NCBI GenBank assembly: GCA_017410745.1
Contig: JAFPPJ010000318.1
Coordinates: 1-9,673, forward strand
Source of the DNA: Oscillospiraceae bacterium
Lineage (GTDB): Bacteria > Bacillota > Clostridia > Oscillospirales > Ruminococcaceae
Direction: 5' to 3'
DNA: 9,673 nucleotides
Shown here: positions 1 through 6,042 of the stretch, in pieces
Position numbering within the stretch: position 1 is the first letter of the stretch
How the letters are laid out: each line of letters starts with the position of its first letter
Position numbers and translations under genes: made by a program
The notes under the pieces: generated by a model
Seen by the model: the letters and a program-made list of their open reading frames with translations, nothing else
Told to the model about the DNA's origin: nothing
Database searches by the model: none

Positions 1-147
1 AAGGGGCATAATTACCTGTTCTACCATACGGGAGAGCTCCCCGGCGGAAATCTTTTCCATCGAAGCGTATGTGTAGCAGAGTTCCGATATAATCCCGACG
101 GTTCTATAGATACCGTGCCAAAGTGCAGCGGTGTCGATGCAGTATAA
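1..147 (+). CDS. Glycoside hydrolase family 43-like protein, C-terminal fragment
   Basis: Reading frame 1 is open from the left edge to a TAA at 145-147 and gives the last 48 residues of a protein whose start lies outside the window. The peptide includes YLFYHTGELPGG, then HRSVCVAEF and YNPDGSI. This matches the end of the beta-propeller in GH43 arabinofuranosidases/xylosidases, where a 'yyLFYHngalpgg...RSVcveef.YnpDGti' pattern is usual (family knowledge, from memory). Such enzymes remove arabinose or xylose side groups from plant hemicellulose, which fits a fibre-degrading gut Clostridium. The catalytic residues lie upstream and cannot be seen, so substrate and localisation are unknown. The opposite strand is also open here, but the plus-strand peptide is far more family-like and its stop lies just before a terminator hairpin. 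Confidence 0.75.
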   Translation, partial: KGHNYLFYHTGELPGGNLFHRSVCVAEFRYNPDGSIDTVPKCSGVDAV

Positions 148-149
148 AT

Positions 150-181
150 ATCGCCCGACCATCATACAATGGTCGGGCGAT
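150..181. terminator. Shared bidirectional Rho-independent-type terminator
   Basis: Positions 150-162 and 169-181 form a perfect 13-bp stem (ATCGCCCGACCAT with its complement) around a 6-base loop. The hairpin starts 2 bases after the hydrolase stop and lies 7 bases beyond the antiporter stop on the other strand, so it sits between two convergent genes. Leftward the stem is followed by ATTTATACT, a moderate U-rich tail. Rightward the tail (GTCATTATC) is poor. Termination is therefore likely better for the antiporter transcript. Confidence 0.85.
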
Positions 182-188
182 GTCATTA

Positions 189-1379
189 TCAGTGAGCGGG
201 TACAGGCTCTGGCGTTTCACCTTTGTACAGGAGCTTGAGTATGATCGGCACGGATACGCTCGATACTATTATCAGAACTATGACGCACGCGAAATATTCC
301 GCGTCGAGCATCCCTACGGAAAGACCCTTCTGCGCCACGATAAGTGCGACCTCTCCTCTTGTCATCATTCCCACGCCGACCTTGAGACTATCGCGTGTGC
401 TCTCACCGAGCAGCTTTGCGGTAAGGCCGCAGCCTATCACCTTAGTCAGCAGTGCCATTAATACAAATCCCACGGAGAAAAGCAGAAGCTCGGAGCTAAA
501 TCCGGTAAACGTTGTTTTGAGACCTATGCTTGCGAAGAATACCGGGCCGAATATCATATACGAGTTTATGTCCACCTTGCGGGCGATATAGTCCGAATCC
601 TGCAGGCTGCACAGAATAAGTCCGGCGACATATGCGCCTGTGATATCCGCGATGCCGAAGAATTCCTCCGCAGCAAATGCAAGGAACATGCACAGCGCAA
701 GACCGAGTATGGGTATCCTTCTCTGATGGGGGTACTTCTTGTCCATCAGCTTGAATATGTAGTATGCTATGAAGCCTATGCATACGCTCATCACGATGAA
801 GAGCAGCACCTTGCCAACTACTGCCGCAGGCGATGAATCCGGGGAGCGCAGACTGATAACGAAGGTGAGCACCACTATGCCTATAACATCGTCGATTATG
901 GCAGCGCTGGTTATCAGCGTGCCTATCTCGCCCTTCAGATGTCCCAGCTCCTTGAGCGTCTGTACGGTTATTCCCACAGATGTGGCAGTCATTATCGTTC
1001 CTATGAACAGTGCACGGAAGAAATGCTCCGTGCCTATGCCGTCATACCCGTAGAAGAGAATATACAGCAGCGTGCCTCCCGCAAGGGGGACGAATACGCC
1101 CACACATGCCGTTATGAAAGCCTTTGGGCCTGTGCGTATCAGGTCTTTCAGATTGGTCTCAAGTCCTGCCGAGAACATCAGCATGACCACGCCTATCTCT
1201 GCTATCAGTGAAAGATAGTCCGACTGTCCCACCAGTCCCAGAAAGCAGGGGCCTACTATCAGTCCTGCTATTATCTCACCCACTACCTGCGGGGCTTTGA
1301 GCTTCTGAGCCAGCAGACCGAAGAGTTTTGCCGATACTATTATTATAGCCAGATCGCGGAAGAATGATATCCTGTCCAT
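189..1379 (-). CDS. Cation:proton antiporter (CPA2 / NapA-Kef type), no regulatory domain
   Basis: This 396-residue integral membrane protein should exchange Na+ or K+ for H+ across the cytoplasmic membrane. It is hydrophobic almost throughout, with about 11-13 helices. CPA2 landmarks are visible: PQVVGEIIAGLIVGP near 30-44, MFSAGLET near 68-75, the unwound-helix motif TATSVGITVQ near 131-140, the ion-binding pair D163-D164 in IIDDVIGIVVL, GPVFFASIGL near 278-287 and MMTRGEVALI near 338-347. Two adjacent aspartates are typical of electrogenic NapA/NhaA-type exchangers. The length covers only the transporter domain, and no RCK/TrkA-N domain follows, unlike KefB/KefC. I chose ATG at 1379 because GGAG lies 8 bases upstream; the in-frame GTG at 1385 would overlap that site. 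The gene appears monocistronic, with its own promoter. The transported ion cannot be told from sequence. Confidence 0.9.
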   Translation of the reverse strand: MDRISFFRDLAIIIVSAKLFGLLAQKLKAPQVVGEIIAGLIVGPCFLGLVGQSDYLSLIAEIGVVMLMFSAGLETNLKDLIRTGPKAFITACVGVFVPLAGGTLLYILFYGYDGIGTEHFFRALFIGTIMTATSVGITVQTLKELGHLKGEIGTLITSAAIIDDVIGIVVLTFVISLRSPDSSPAAVVGKVLLFIVMSVCIGFIAYYIFKLMDKKYPHQRRIPILGLALCMFLAFAAEEFFGIADITGAYVAGLILCSLQDSDYIARKVDINSYMIFGPVFFASIGLKTTFTGFSSELLLFSVGFVLMALLTKVIGCGLTAKLLGESTRDSLKVGVGMMTRGEVALIVAQKGLSVGMLDAEYFACVIVLIIVSSVSVPIILKLLYKGETPEPVPAH

Positions 1380-1423
1380 TGCCACATCTCCATATACTGT
1401 ATTTGAGGTTTAGCTGAAAATCT

Positions 1424-1452
1424 ATTATAACACTTTATTATGTATTTTGCAA
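1424..1452 (-). promoter_or_regulatory. Predicted promoter of the antiporter gene
   Basis: On the minus strand TTGCAA (1452-1447) and a perfect TATAAT (1429-1424) are separated by 17 bases. The predicted transcript would start near 1417 and have a leader of about 40 bases before the ATG at 1379. The -10 box is strong and the -35 box is only partly canonical. Confidence 0.7.
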
Positions 1453-1462
1453 GGGTGGATAT

Positions 1463-1507
1463 AATAAAAGTATACAATTAATCAGCACGATTTTGTGTAC
1501 TTTTATG
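1463..1507. repeat. Imperfect 15-bp inverted repeat between divergent promoters
   Basis: The left arm 1463-1477 (AATAAAAGTATACAA) and right arm 1493-1507 (TTGTGTACTTTTATG) are complementary at 13 of 15 positions, with a 15-base spacer. The repeat lies just upstream of the antiporter -35 box and 13 bases upstream of the rightward -35 box, so a bound protein could affect either promoter. Both arms hold a GTAT/GTGTAC core that partly resembles the half-site of the palindrome at 1546-1570. It could instead be a non-regulatory AT-rich fold; no function is shown. Confidence 0.55.
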
Positions 1508-1519
1508 CTTTGGCGTGTA

Positions 1520-1547
1520 TTGACAAAGCTGTCATATGTGTTATAAT
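1520..1547 (+). promoter_or_regulatory. Predicted sigma-A promoter of the gntR-ABC operon
   Basis: A perfect TTGACA (1520-1525) and a perfect TATAAT (1542-1547) are separated by 16 bases. The predicted start site near 1554 falls inside the palindrome at 1546-1570. A promoter this close to consensus beside an overlapping operator is the usual arrangement for a tightly repressed, inducible operon. Confidence 0.85.
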
Positions 1548-1570
1548 TGTACTATAAGAGTTAGTACAAT
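1546..1570. promoter_or_regulatory. Perfect palindrome, probable GntR/YtrA-type operator
   Basis: ATTGTACTA (1546-1554) and TAGTACAAT (1562-1570) are exact complements separated by 7 bases. The element covers the end of the -10 box and the predicted transcription start, and lies 23 bases before the repressor ATG. Its position and symmetry fit binding by the dimeric winged-helix regulator encoded immediately downstream, giving autorepression. The assignment to that protein is inference from context. Confidence 0.75.
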
Positions 1571-1593
1571 TCAGGAAAGGCAAGGGAGCGCAT

Positions 1594-1953
1594 ATGTTCG
1601 ATATAGATCTGCAAAGCAGAACACCGATCTATGAGCAGCTTTACAGGGGTATCGCAGGGCTTGCATCCAGGCGTGTGCTCAATTCCGGAGACCGCATACC
1701 TTCGGTAAGAGAGCTTGCGAGGGATCTCGGCATAAATCCCAATACCGTGTCCAAGGCATATATGATGCTTGAAAAGGATGGTCTGATATATTCAGTCCCC
1801 GGCAGAGGCACATTTCTTGCCGATGATCTGAGCGGTATAAAGCAGGCCGCAAGGGATGAGTTCCGCGCTGCTGCTCAGACTGCGATCGAAAAGGGGCTTA
1901 TGAAGGATGAGCTTATCGATGTGATAAATGAGATTGGGGGACAGGACACATGA
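1594..1953 (+). CDS. GntR family transcriptional regulator, YtrA subfamily
   Basis: A 119-residue cytoplasmic DNA-binding protein. The N-terminal winged helix-turn-helix is clear: PIYEQLYRGI near 11-20, GDRIPSVRELARDLGINPNT near 32-51 (helix-turn-helix), VSKAYMMLEKDGLI as the recognition region and the wing VPGRGTFLAD near 68-77. Only about 40 residues follow, too few for an FadR, HutC or MocR effector domain. This short tail is typical of the YtrA subfamily, which mostly regulates adjacent ABC transporter genes. The ATG has AGGGAG about 5 bases upstream. Its stop overlaps the start of the ABC ATPase gene (ATGA), which implies translational coupling. It probably represses its own operon through the palindrome at 1546-1570. 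The inducing signal is unknown; related operons in Bacillus respond to cell-wall-active antibiotics. Confidence 0.9.
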   Translation: MFDIDLQSRTPIYEQLYRGIAGLASRRVLNSGDRIPSVRELARDLGINPNTVSKAYMMLEKDGLIYSVPGRGTFLADDLSGIKQAARDEFRAAAQTAIEKGLMKDELIDVINEIGGQDT

Positions 1954-2846
1954 TAGAGCTTCGACAGGCGGTGAAGAAGTTTGACTCCTTTACTGCGTTA
2001 AACGGTGTTGATCTTACCATACCCGAAGGCACAGCATACGGGCTGCTCGGATCCAACGGTGCGGGCAAATCCACTATACTGCGTCTGCTCACGGGTGTAT
2101 ACAGAAATGACGGCGGAGAAGTCCTGATAGACGGTCAGCCCGTCTATGACAATCCCGTTCTCAAGCAGAAAGTATTTTTCATAAACGATGAGACGGTGCA
2201 GTTCGGCAAATTCACTCTCGGCAGCCTGCGCGAGTATTACAAGGGTTTCTATCCGAAATTCTCAGATCAGGTGTTCAACGAGCTTGCGGATAAGGTAAAG
2301 CTCCCGCTGAACAAGAAGCTCGACACCTTCTCTAAGGGTATGAAGCGCCAGTCGGTAGTTATAACGGGACTTGCATCGGGAGCGGATTATCTGCTGCTCG
2401 ATGAGGCGTTCGACGGGCTTGACCCCACCATGAGGATAATCGTCCGCCGTATGCTTGTGGATGCGATGATAGACAGGAAGCTCACAACGGTCATATCCTC
2501 CCACAATCTCGGCGAGATAAACGAGGTGTGCGATGCAGTCGCACTCATACACGGCGGAAAGGTAGTATTCAGCCGCGACCTTGATTCTGTCAAGGGCAAT
2601 ATCCATAAGGTGCAGGCGGCATTCCCCGCAGAGTATACCGAGCAGGATCTCACAGTTCCGGGCATACTCCATTACAGCAGGAACGGTTCGATACACTATC
2701 TTATCATCAAGGGCAGCGAAGAGGAGATAAGGGCGGCATTCGCCGACAAGCAGCCCACTCTCTTTGACATCATACCCATGACGCTTGAAGAGATATTCAT
2801 CTATGAGATGGAAGGCCTGGGCTATGATGCGAGCGGCATCCGATGA
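1950..2846 (+). CDS. ABC transporter ATP-binding protein (YtrB-like)
   Basis: A 298-residue ATPase that would power the permease encoded next. Walker A is GSNGAGKST (34-42), the signature is the degenerate FSKGM (127-131) in place of LSGGQ, Walker B with D-loop is YLLLDEAFDGLDP (147-159) and the switch histidine is in SSH (183-185). Around residues 76-81 the segment FFINDE stands where a Q-loop glutamine is expected, so the usual glutamine seems replaced. Both deviations are, to my knowledge, common in YtrB-type ATPases and need not mean inactivity. About 70 C-terminal residues beyond the nucleotide-binding domain form an accessory region of unknown role. The gene overlaps gntR by 4 bases and is followed after 22 bases by the permease, so the three should be co-transcribed. 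Export of an envelope-active compound or a sensing/resistance role is inference; the substrate is unknown. Confidence 0.92.
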   Translation: MIELRQAVKKFDSFTALNGVDLTIPEGTAYGLLGSNGAGKSTILRLLTGVYRNDGGEVLIDGQPVYDNPVLKQKVFFINDETVQFGKFTLGSLREYYKGFYPKFSDQVFNELADKVKLPLNKKLDTFSKGMKRQSVVITGLASGADYLLLDEAFDGLDPTMRIIVRRMLVDAMIDRKLTTVISSHNLGEINEVCDAVALIHGGKVVFSRDLDSVKGNIHKVQAAFPAEYTEQDLTVPGILHYSRNGSIHYLIIKGSEEEIRAAFADKQPTLFDIIPMTLEEIFIYEMEGLGYDASGIR

Positions 2847-2868
2847 ACAAGGGAACAGGGGGATCAAT

Positions 2869-5268
2869 ATGACCGATACGATAAAGCCTGCATCGGCGGG
2901 GATGAATTTCTTCTCCCGTGAGATGCTGCACAACTGGTTCGCAGAGACCAAGCGTAACCTTAAAATGATGATAGTGCTCACCGTGCTTCATCTGCTTGGC
3001 ATGCCCATGATAATGATAGTCCTCATATCCGGATACAACGATGGCTTCGGCGAGTCTGCAGAGATGTATGCAGTTATATCAATCCTCACTGTGGCAGCTG
3101 CGTGCCTGATGGGCATTTCCTGCGCAGTGAACTGTATGCCTTATCTGTATAAGAAGACGGAAGTGGACATGAGGCTGTCCCTTCCTATGAGCTCGTCACA
3201 GAGATTTGTCTCAGACCTCCTTTCGGGTCTCACAATCTATCTCGTGCCGTATCTCATATCCGTCGTGATGACGTTCCTGCTGCTCTTTGTCGGCCGTGCT
3301 GTCTGTGACGGGAAGCCTGATCCCGACGGCAACATAGGGAACTACTTTGCGGAAATGACGCCGTATATCGCAAAGAGCGCGGTGGCACTGTTTATCATGA
3401 TGATCATCTATTTCATGCTGACTGTGCTCGTTATGTCGTGCTGCGGCTCTCTCCTCGAAAGTCTGGTGTATACGCTTCTCCTCAACGGACTTATACCCGG
3501 TATGGCGGCAATAGTCATCTCCAGCCTGTGTGAGGGCGTATCGGGTATGGAGGGCGATTTCTACATCCAGTTCATTATACCGTTCACATCACCTGCGGGT
3601 GCTATGATACTTGTAGTGCCCATGATAGGCGAGATGCAGTCTACCTTCATCAGCTTCGGTACATGGGCGGTCACCACATTCTTTGTGAGCGTGCTCTACG
3701 GCGTGATCGCATTCCTGATATACCGCCACCGCAAGGCGGAGGATACGGGCAAGCCCATCGTATATGATATATTCTATTATATCGTCATGACGATGGTGCT
3801 TATATCCGTGATATTCCTCTTTGTGAATATCGAAGATGATTTTATCGTTCCTGTCATAATATTTACAGCGGTGTTCTACTTCGTGTCCTCTGTCATCAGG
3901 AACAGAGGCTTCAAGAACTTCCATAAGAGCGCCATAGCATATGTGATAACCACAGTCGGATGCTTCCTGCTCATGTTTGTGATAGATGCTACAGGCTCTT
4001 TCGGCGCAGCAAAGCGTGTTCCTGCAGTGTCAGCGATAAGCCGTGCATATATCAGCTATAACGGCATGAGCGTCAGGGATGAGACGAACGATTTCGGCAG
4101 TATGTTCTCGTACACCAATATCGATACGCTTACCTGCGTGACCGACCGTGAGGATCTTCAGGTCATCCATGATCTGCACAAGAGCGTAGTGGAAGATATC
4201 AAAAAATTTAACGGCGACAATGAATGGGACGAGTATTACGATAATTCTCGCCATAACCGCTACCGCGTGCTCTATAAGCTCAAGAGCGGAGGATGGATGC
4301 TGAGAGAGTACCTTATCACCGATCAGCAGTACAATATGCTCTCACAGCTCGACGGCTCCGAGTGTATGAAGAAAAAGCGCGTGAACAGTGCACGCAGCAC
4401 TGTCAAAAAAGCATATGAGTACATCGAGAACCGCAGCAAATGGGACAAGTCGTTAAAGGCGTCTCCCGTGACGCTGAGCACGCTGCTCCATGATACATCA
4501 TTTGATGATCAGTATGATCAGAGGATCCCCTTCGGTGCGAGCATTGTTGAGTTTTCGGCGCTGCCCTCCGATTTTGAGGATGAATTTATAAAGCACTTTG
4601 AAAACGACATCATGTCAATGCCGTCGGAACAGTATCTCAGATCGATGGCGGAGGTGTATGAACTCTCCTTCGGCGATTCCGACACAAAAATGACGGTGCG
4701 CGATGACTTTACAGAAACCATCGCCTATCTGAAGTCCTGCGGCTTCGGCATCCCGACCGATGGCGGAAAGACGCTCGATGTCTTTATGTCGAACGGAAAT
4801 GTAAGTATCGCCAGCATAGAGATGACAGCCAGGGTCAGCGGTGAAGAGCCTATGCTCGGCAATATGTCGGGTCCTGATTCATATAAAGTCAAAGATGAAA
4901 ACGGCATTGAGGTAAAGTGCCTTGCGTCTGTGCAGGATTCCGGCTATATCAGAGATCTTGTGGGACATACCGCAAATGAATACTGCGGTGAACCGCTCAA
5001 AGACGGTATATGCTTTGCACTTGTTACAAACGGCAGGACGTATTTCATCAGACCCGAGTATACCGACAAGGCGAGGAAGGCATTCATAGAGATGTATTTC
5101 GCCGATAGCCTCAGACGTCTGTCCCTTTACGAGGACGGAACGAGCAATGAAGCAAATGTAGACAAGCAGCTCGCCCATTTCCTCAATATGTACGGAGAAG
5201 AGATCAGGAAAGAATACGGCGATGACAGCTACGATCAGATAGTAGAATGGGCATACGCCGGCTCATGA
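2869..5268 (+). CDS. ABC transporter permease with large soluble C-terminal domain
   Basis: A 799-residue membrane protein. I place the start at ATG 2869, since AGGGGG lies 6 bases upstream; the frame extends further upstream but only over the ATPase gene. Hydrophobic segments near residues 33-54, 68-88, 118-142, 168-192, 198-220, 240-253, 264-285, 302-320, 324-343 and 354-373 suggest 9-10 helices. They resemble the ABC-2/YtrC-D type permeases paired with YtrB ATPases. The remaining 425 or so residues are hydrophilic, rich in Asp, Tyr and Ser, and start right after the last helix (AKRVPAVSAIS near 381-391). This resembles the DUF6449-type extension found on some Firmicutes permeases (from memory, not checked). 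An even number of helices would place it in the cytoplasm and an odd number outside. The substrate is unknown. It is the last gene of the operon. Confidence 0.85.
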   Translation: MTDTIKPASAGMNFFSREMLHNWFAETKRNLKMMIVLTVLHLLGMPMIMIVLISGYNDGFGESAEMYAVISILTVAAACLMGISCAVNCMPYLYKKTEVDMRLSLPMSSSQRFVSDLLSGLTIYLVPYLISVVMTFLLLFVGRAVCDGKPDPDGNIGNYFAEMTPYIAKSAVALFIMMIIYFMLTVLVMSCCGSLLESLVYTLLLNGLIPGMAAIVISSLCEGVSGMEGDFYIQFIIPFTSPAGAMILVVPMIGEMQSTFISFGTWAVTTFFVSVLYGVIAFLIYRHRKAEDTGKPIVYDIFYYIVMTMVLISVIFLFVNIEDDFIVPVIIFTAVFYFVSSVIRNRGFKNFHKSAIAYVITTVGCFLLMFVIDATGSFGAAKRVPAVSAISRAYISYNGMSVRDETNDFGSMFSYTNIDTLTCVTDREDLQVIHDLHKSVVEDIKKFNGDNEWDEYYDNSRHNRYRVLYKLKSGGWMLREYLITDQQYNMLSQLDGSECMKKKRVNSARSTVKKAYEYIENRSKWDKSLKASPVTLSTLLHDTSFDDQYDQRIPFGASIVEFSALPSDFEDEFIKHFENDIMSMPSEQYLRSMAEVYELSFGDSDTKMTVRDDFTETIAYLKSCGFGIPTDGGKTLDVFMSNGNVSIASIEMTARVSGEEPMLGNMSGPDSYKVKDENGIEVKCLASVQDSGYIRDLVGHTANEYCGEPLKDGICFALVTNGRTYFIRPEYTDKARKAFIEMYFADSLRRLSLYEDGTSNEANVDKQLAHFLNMYGEEIRKEYGDDSYDQIVEWAYAGS

Positions 5269-5294
5269 TCGCTGATACTTCAACAACACAGCAT

Positions 5295-5327
5295 ATGCCG
5301 ACCGTTCATGCGGCCGGCATTTGTTGT
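5295..5327 (+). terminator. Probable terminator of the gntR-ABC operon
   Basis: ATGCCGACCG (5295-5304) pairs with CGGCCGGCAT (5311-5320) in a 10-bp stem with one A-C mismatch and a 6-base loop, followed by TTGTTGT. It lies 26 bases after the permease stop. Flanking CAACA and TTGTTG could lengthen the stem. The tail is only moderately U-rich. The left arm can alternatively pair with 5350-5357. Confidence 0.6.
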
Positions 5328-5408
5328 ACTGTTGAACAGATATGCGGTGCGGTCGGCTCACACCTTTGTGTAAAACGCTTATTTTGATCTGCGCTTATGT
5401 GAAATCCC

Positions 5409-5437
5409 TTGCATTTGAGCCATGTTTGTGGTATAAT
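5409..5437 (+). promoter_or_regulatory. Predicted promoter of the rimP-nusA-infB operon
   Basis: TTGCAT (5409-5414) and a perfect TATAAT (5432-5437) are 17 bases apart, and TGG directly precedes the -10 box (extended -10 element). The start site would be near 5444, giving a leader of roughly 65 bases before the TTG start of rimP. The region 5269-5408 upstream holds only the terminator of the previous operon and its alternative pairing arm. Confidence 0.75.
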
Positions 5438-5460
5438 TCGGTATAGAAAGAAAGGGTGAC

Positions 5461-5487
5461 AAGAGACTGGAGCGATCCGGTCTTTTT
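5461..5487 (+). ncRNA. rimP leader hairpin, terminator-like, possible attenuator
   Basis: Positions 5461-5471 and 5476-5486 can pair over 11 bp (two G-U wobbles) around a GCGA tetraloop, a GNRA type. The 3' side runs into TTTTT at 5483-5487. The structure lies inside the predicted leader, about 20 bases after the likely start site and 10 bases before the rimP Shine-Dalgarno sequence. A terminator-like hairpin here would be an attenuation point for the whole operon, plausibly used by NusA for feedback. It resembles the structured leaders reported upstream of rimP in some Firmicutes; I recall these without having checked, and family membership needs a covariance search. Confidence 0.6.
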
Positions 5488-5509
5488 CGTTTGAATGGAG
5501 GTAACATAT

Positions 5510-5998
5510 TTGCCTAAGAATAAGGGCGGAAATACTGTCCGCATAGTGTATGACCTTGCGAAGCCCATAGCAGACAGCCTCGGGCTGAGGATATGGGATG
5601 TCACATTCGAAAAGGAGGGTGCTCTGCGTTATCTCAGGGTGCTTATCGAGCGCGATGACAGACCGGTGGATATGGATGACTGCGAGAATATGACGCGTCC
5701 TCTTTCGGCACTTCTTGACGAAAAGGATCCTATCGACGAGCAGTATATACTTGAGGTAGGCTCTCCCGGACTTGGCAGGGAGCTCCGCCGTGAGGAGCAC
5801 TTCACGGAGTATATGGATTGTCCGGTGCGCGTAAGGTATATACGCGAGCATGACGGAGTAAAGGAATTTATCGCCATCATCAGAGGATATGAGGACGGCG
5901 TCCTCACTGCAGAGACAGAGCAGGGAGAGGTGCGTATAGACTTGTCCGATACAGCCTTTGTCAGACTGTATGATGATGAGGATATCGAGGATATATGA
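5510..5998 (+). CDS. rimP: Ribosome maturation factor RimP
   Basis: A 162-residue cytoplasmic protein that assists assembly of the 30S ribosomal subunit. The N-terminal domain (about 1-88) ends with YILEVGSPGLGREL, the family hallmark (usual form YxLEVSSPGLDRPL). It is preceded by the acidic DMDDCENMTRPLSALLD segment. A C-terminal SH3-like beta domain (about 90-156) follows, with VRVRYI and GVLTAETEQGEVRI. The start is taken as TTG 5510, because GGAGG at 5497-5501 sits 8 bases ahead and the protein then begins MPKNKGGNTVR, as in relatives. The in-frame ATG at 5495 would place the Shine-Dalgarno sequence inside its own coding region. It is first in an operon with nusA 44 bases downstream, the conserved order in most bacteria. 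Confidence 0.93.
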   Translation: MPKNKGGNTVRIVYDLAKPIADSLGLRIWDVTFEKEGALRYLRVLIERDDRPVDMDDCENMTRPLSALLDEKDPIDEQYILEVGSPGLGRELRREEHFTEYMDCPVRVRYIREHDGVKEFIAIIRGYEDGVLTAETEQGEVRIDLSDTAFVRLYDDEDIEDI

Positions 5999-6042
5999 TA
6001 CAGGCTGACAGGTCAGTCATGAGAGGAGTTTGATCGTTAAAA

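Noticed and set aside
127..134. Degenerate ABC signature and missing Q-loop glutamine as signs of a dead ATPase (residue positions 127-134 of the protein encoded at 1950-2846)
   Set aside because: Walker A, Walker B, D-loop and switch histidine are intact, and such changes are usual in YtrB-like ATPases as far as I recall, so inactivity is not supported.
1..176. Open minus-strand frame at the left edge that loosely resembles a TetR-type C-terminus
   Set aside because: It would begin inside the terminator hairpin without a ribosome binding site. The plus-strand frame gives a clear GH43-like ending with a stop just before the hairpin.
2262..2981. A 239-codon minus-strand frame over the ABC ATPase gene
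   Set aside because: The plus strand carries an unambiguous ATPase with all motifs. The reverse frame has no family features and no suitable ribosome binding site.
5306..5851. A 181-codon minus-strand frame over rimP and its promoter
   Set aside because: It runs antisense to a conserved rimP and across the promoter and leader elements. Its composition is that of a shadow frame.
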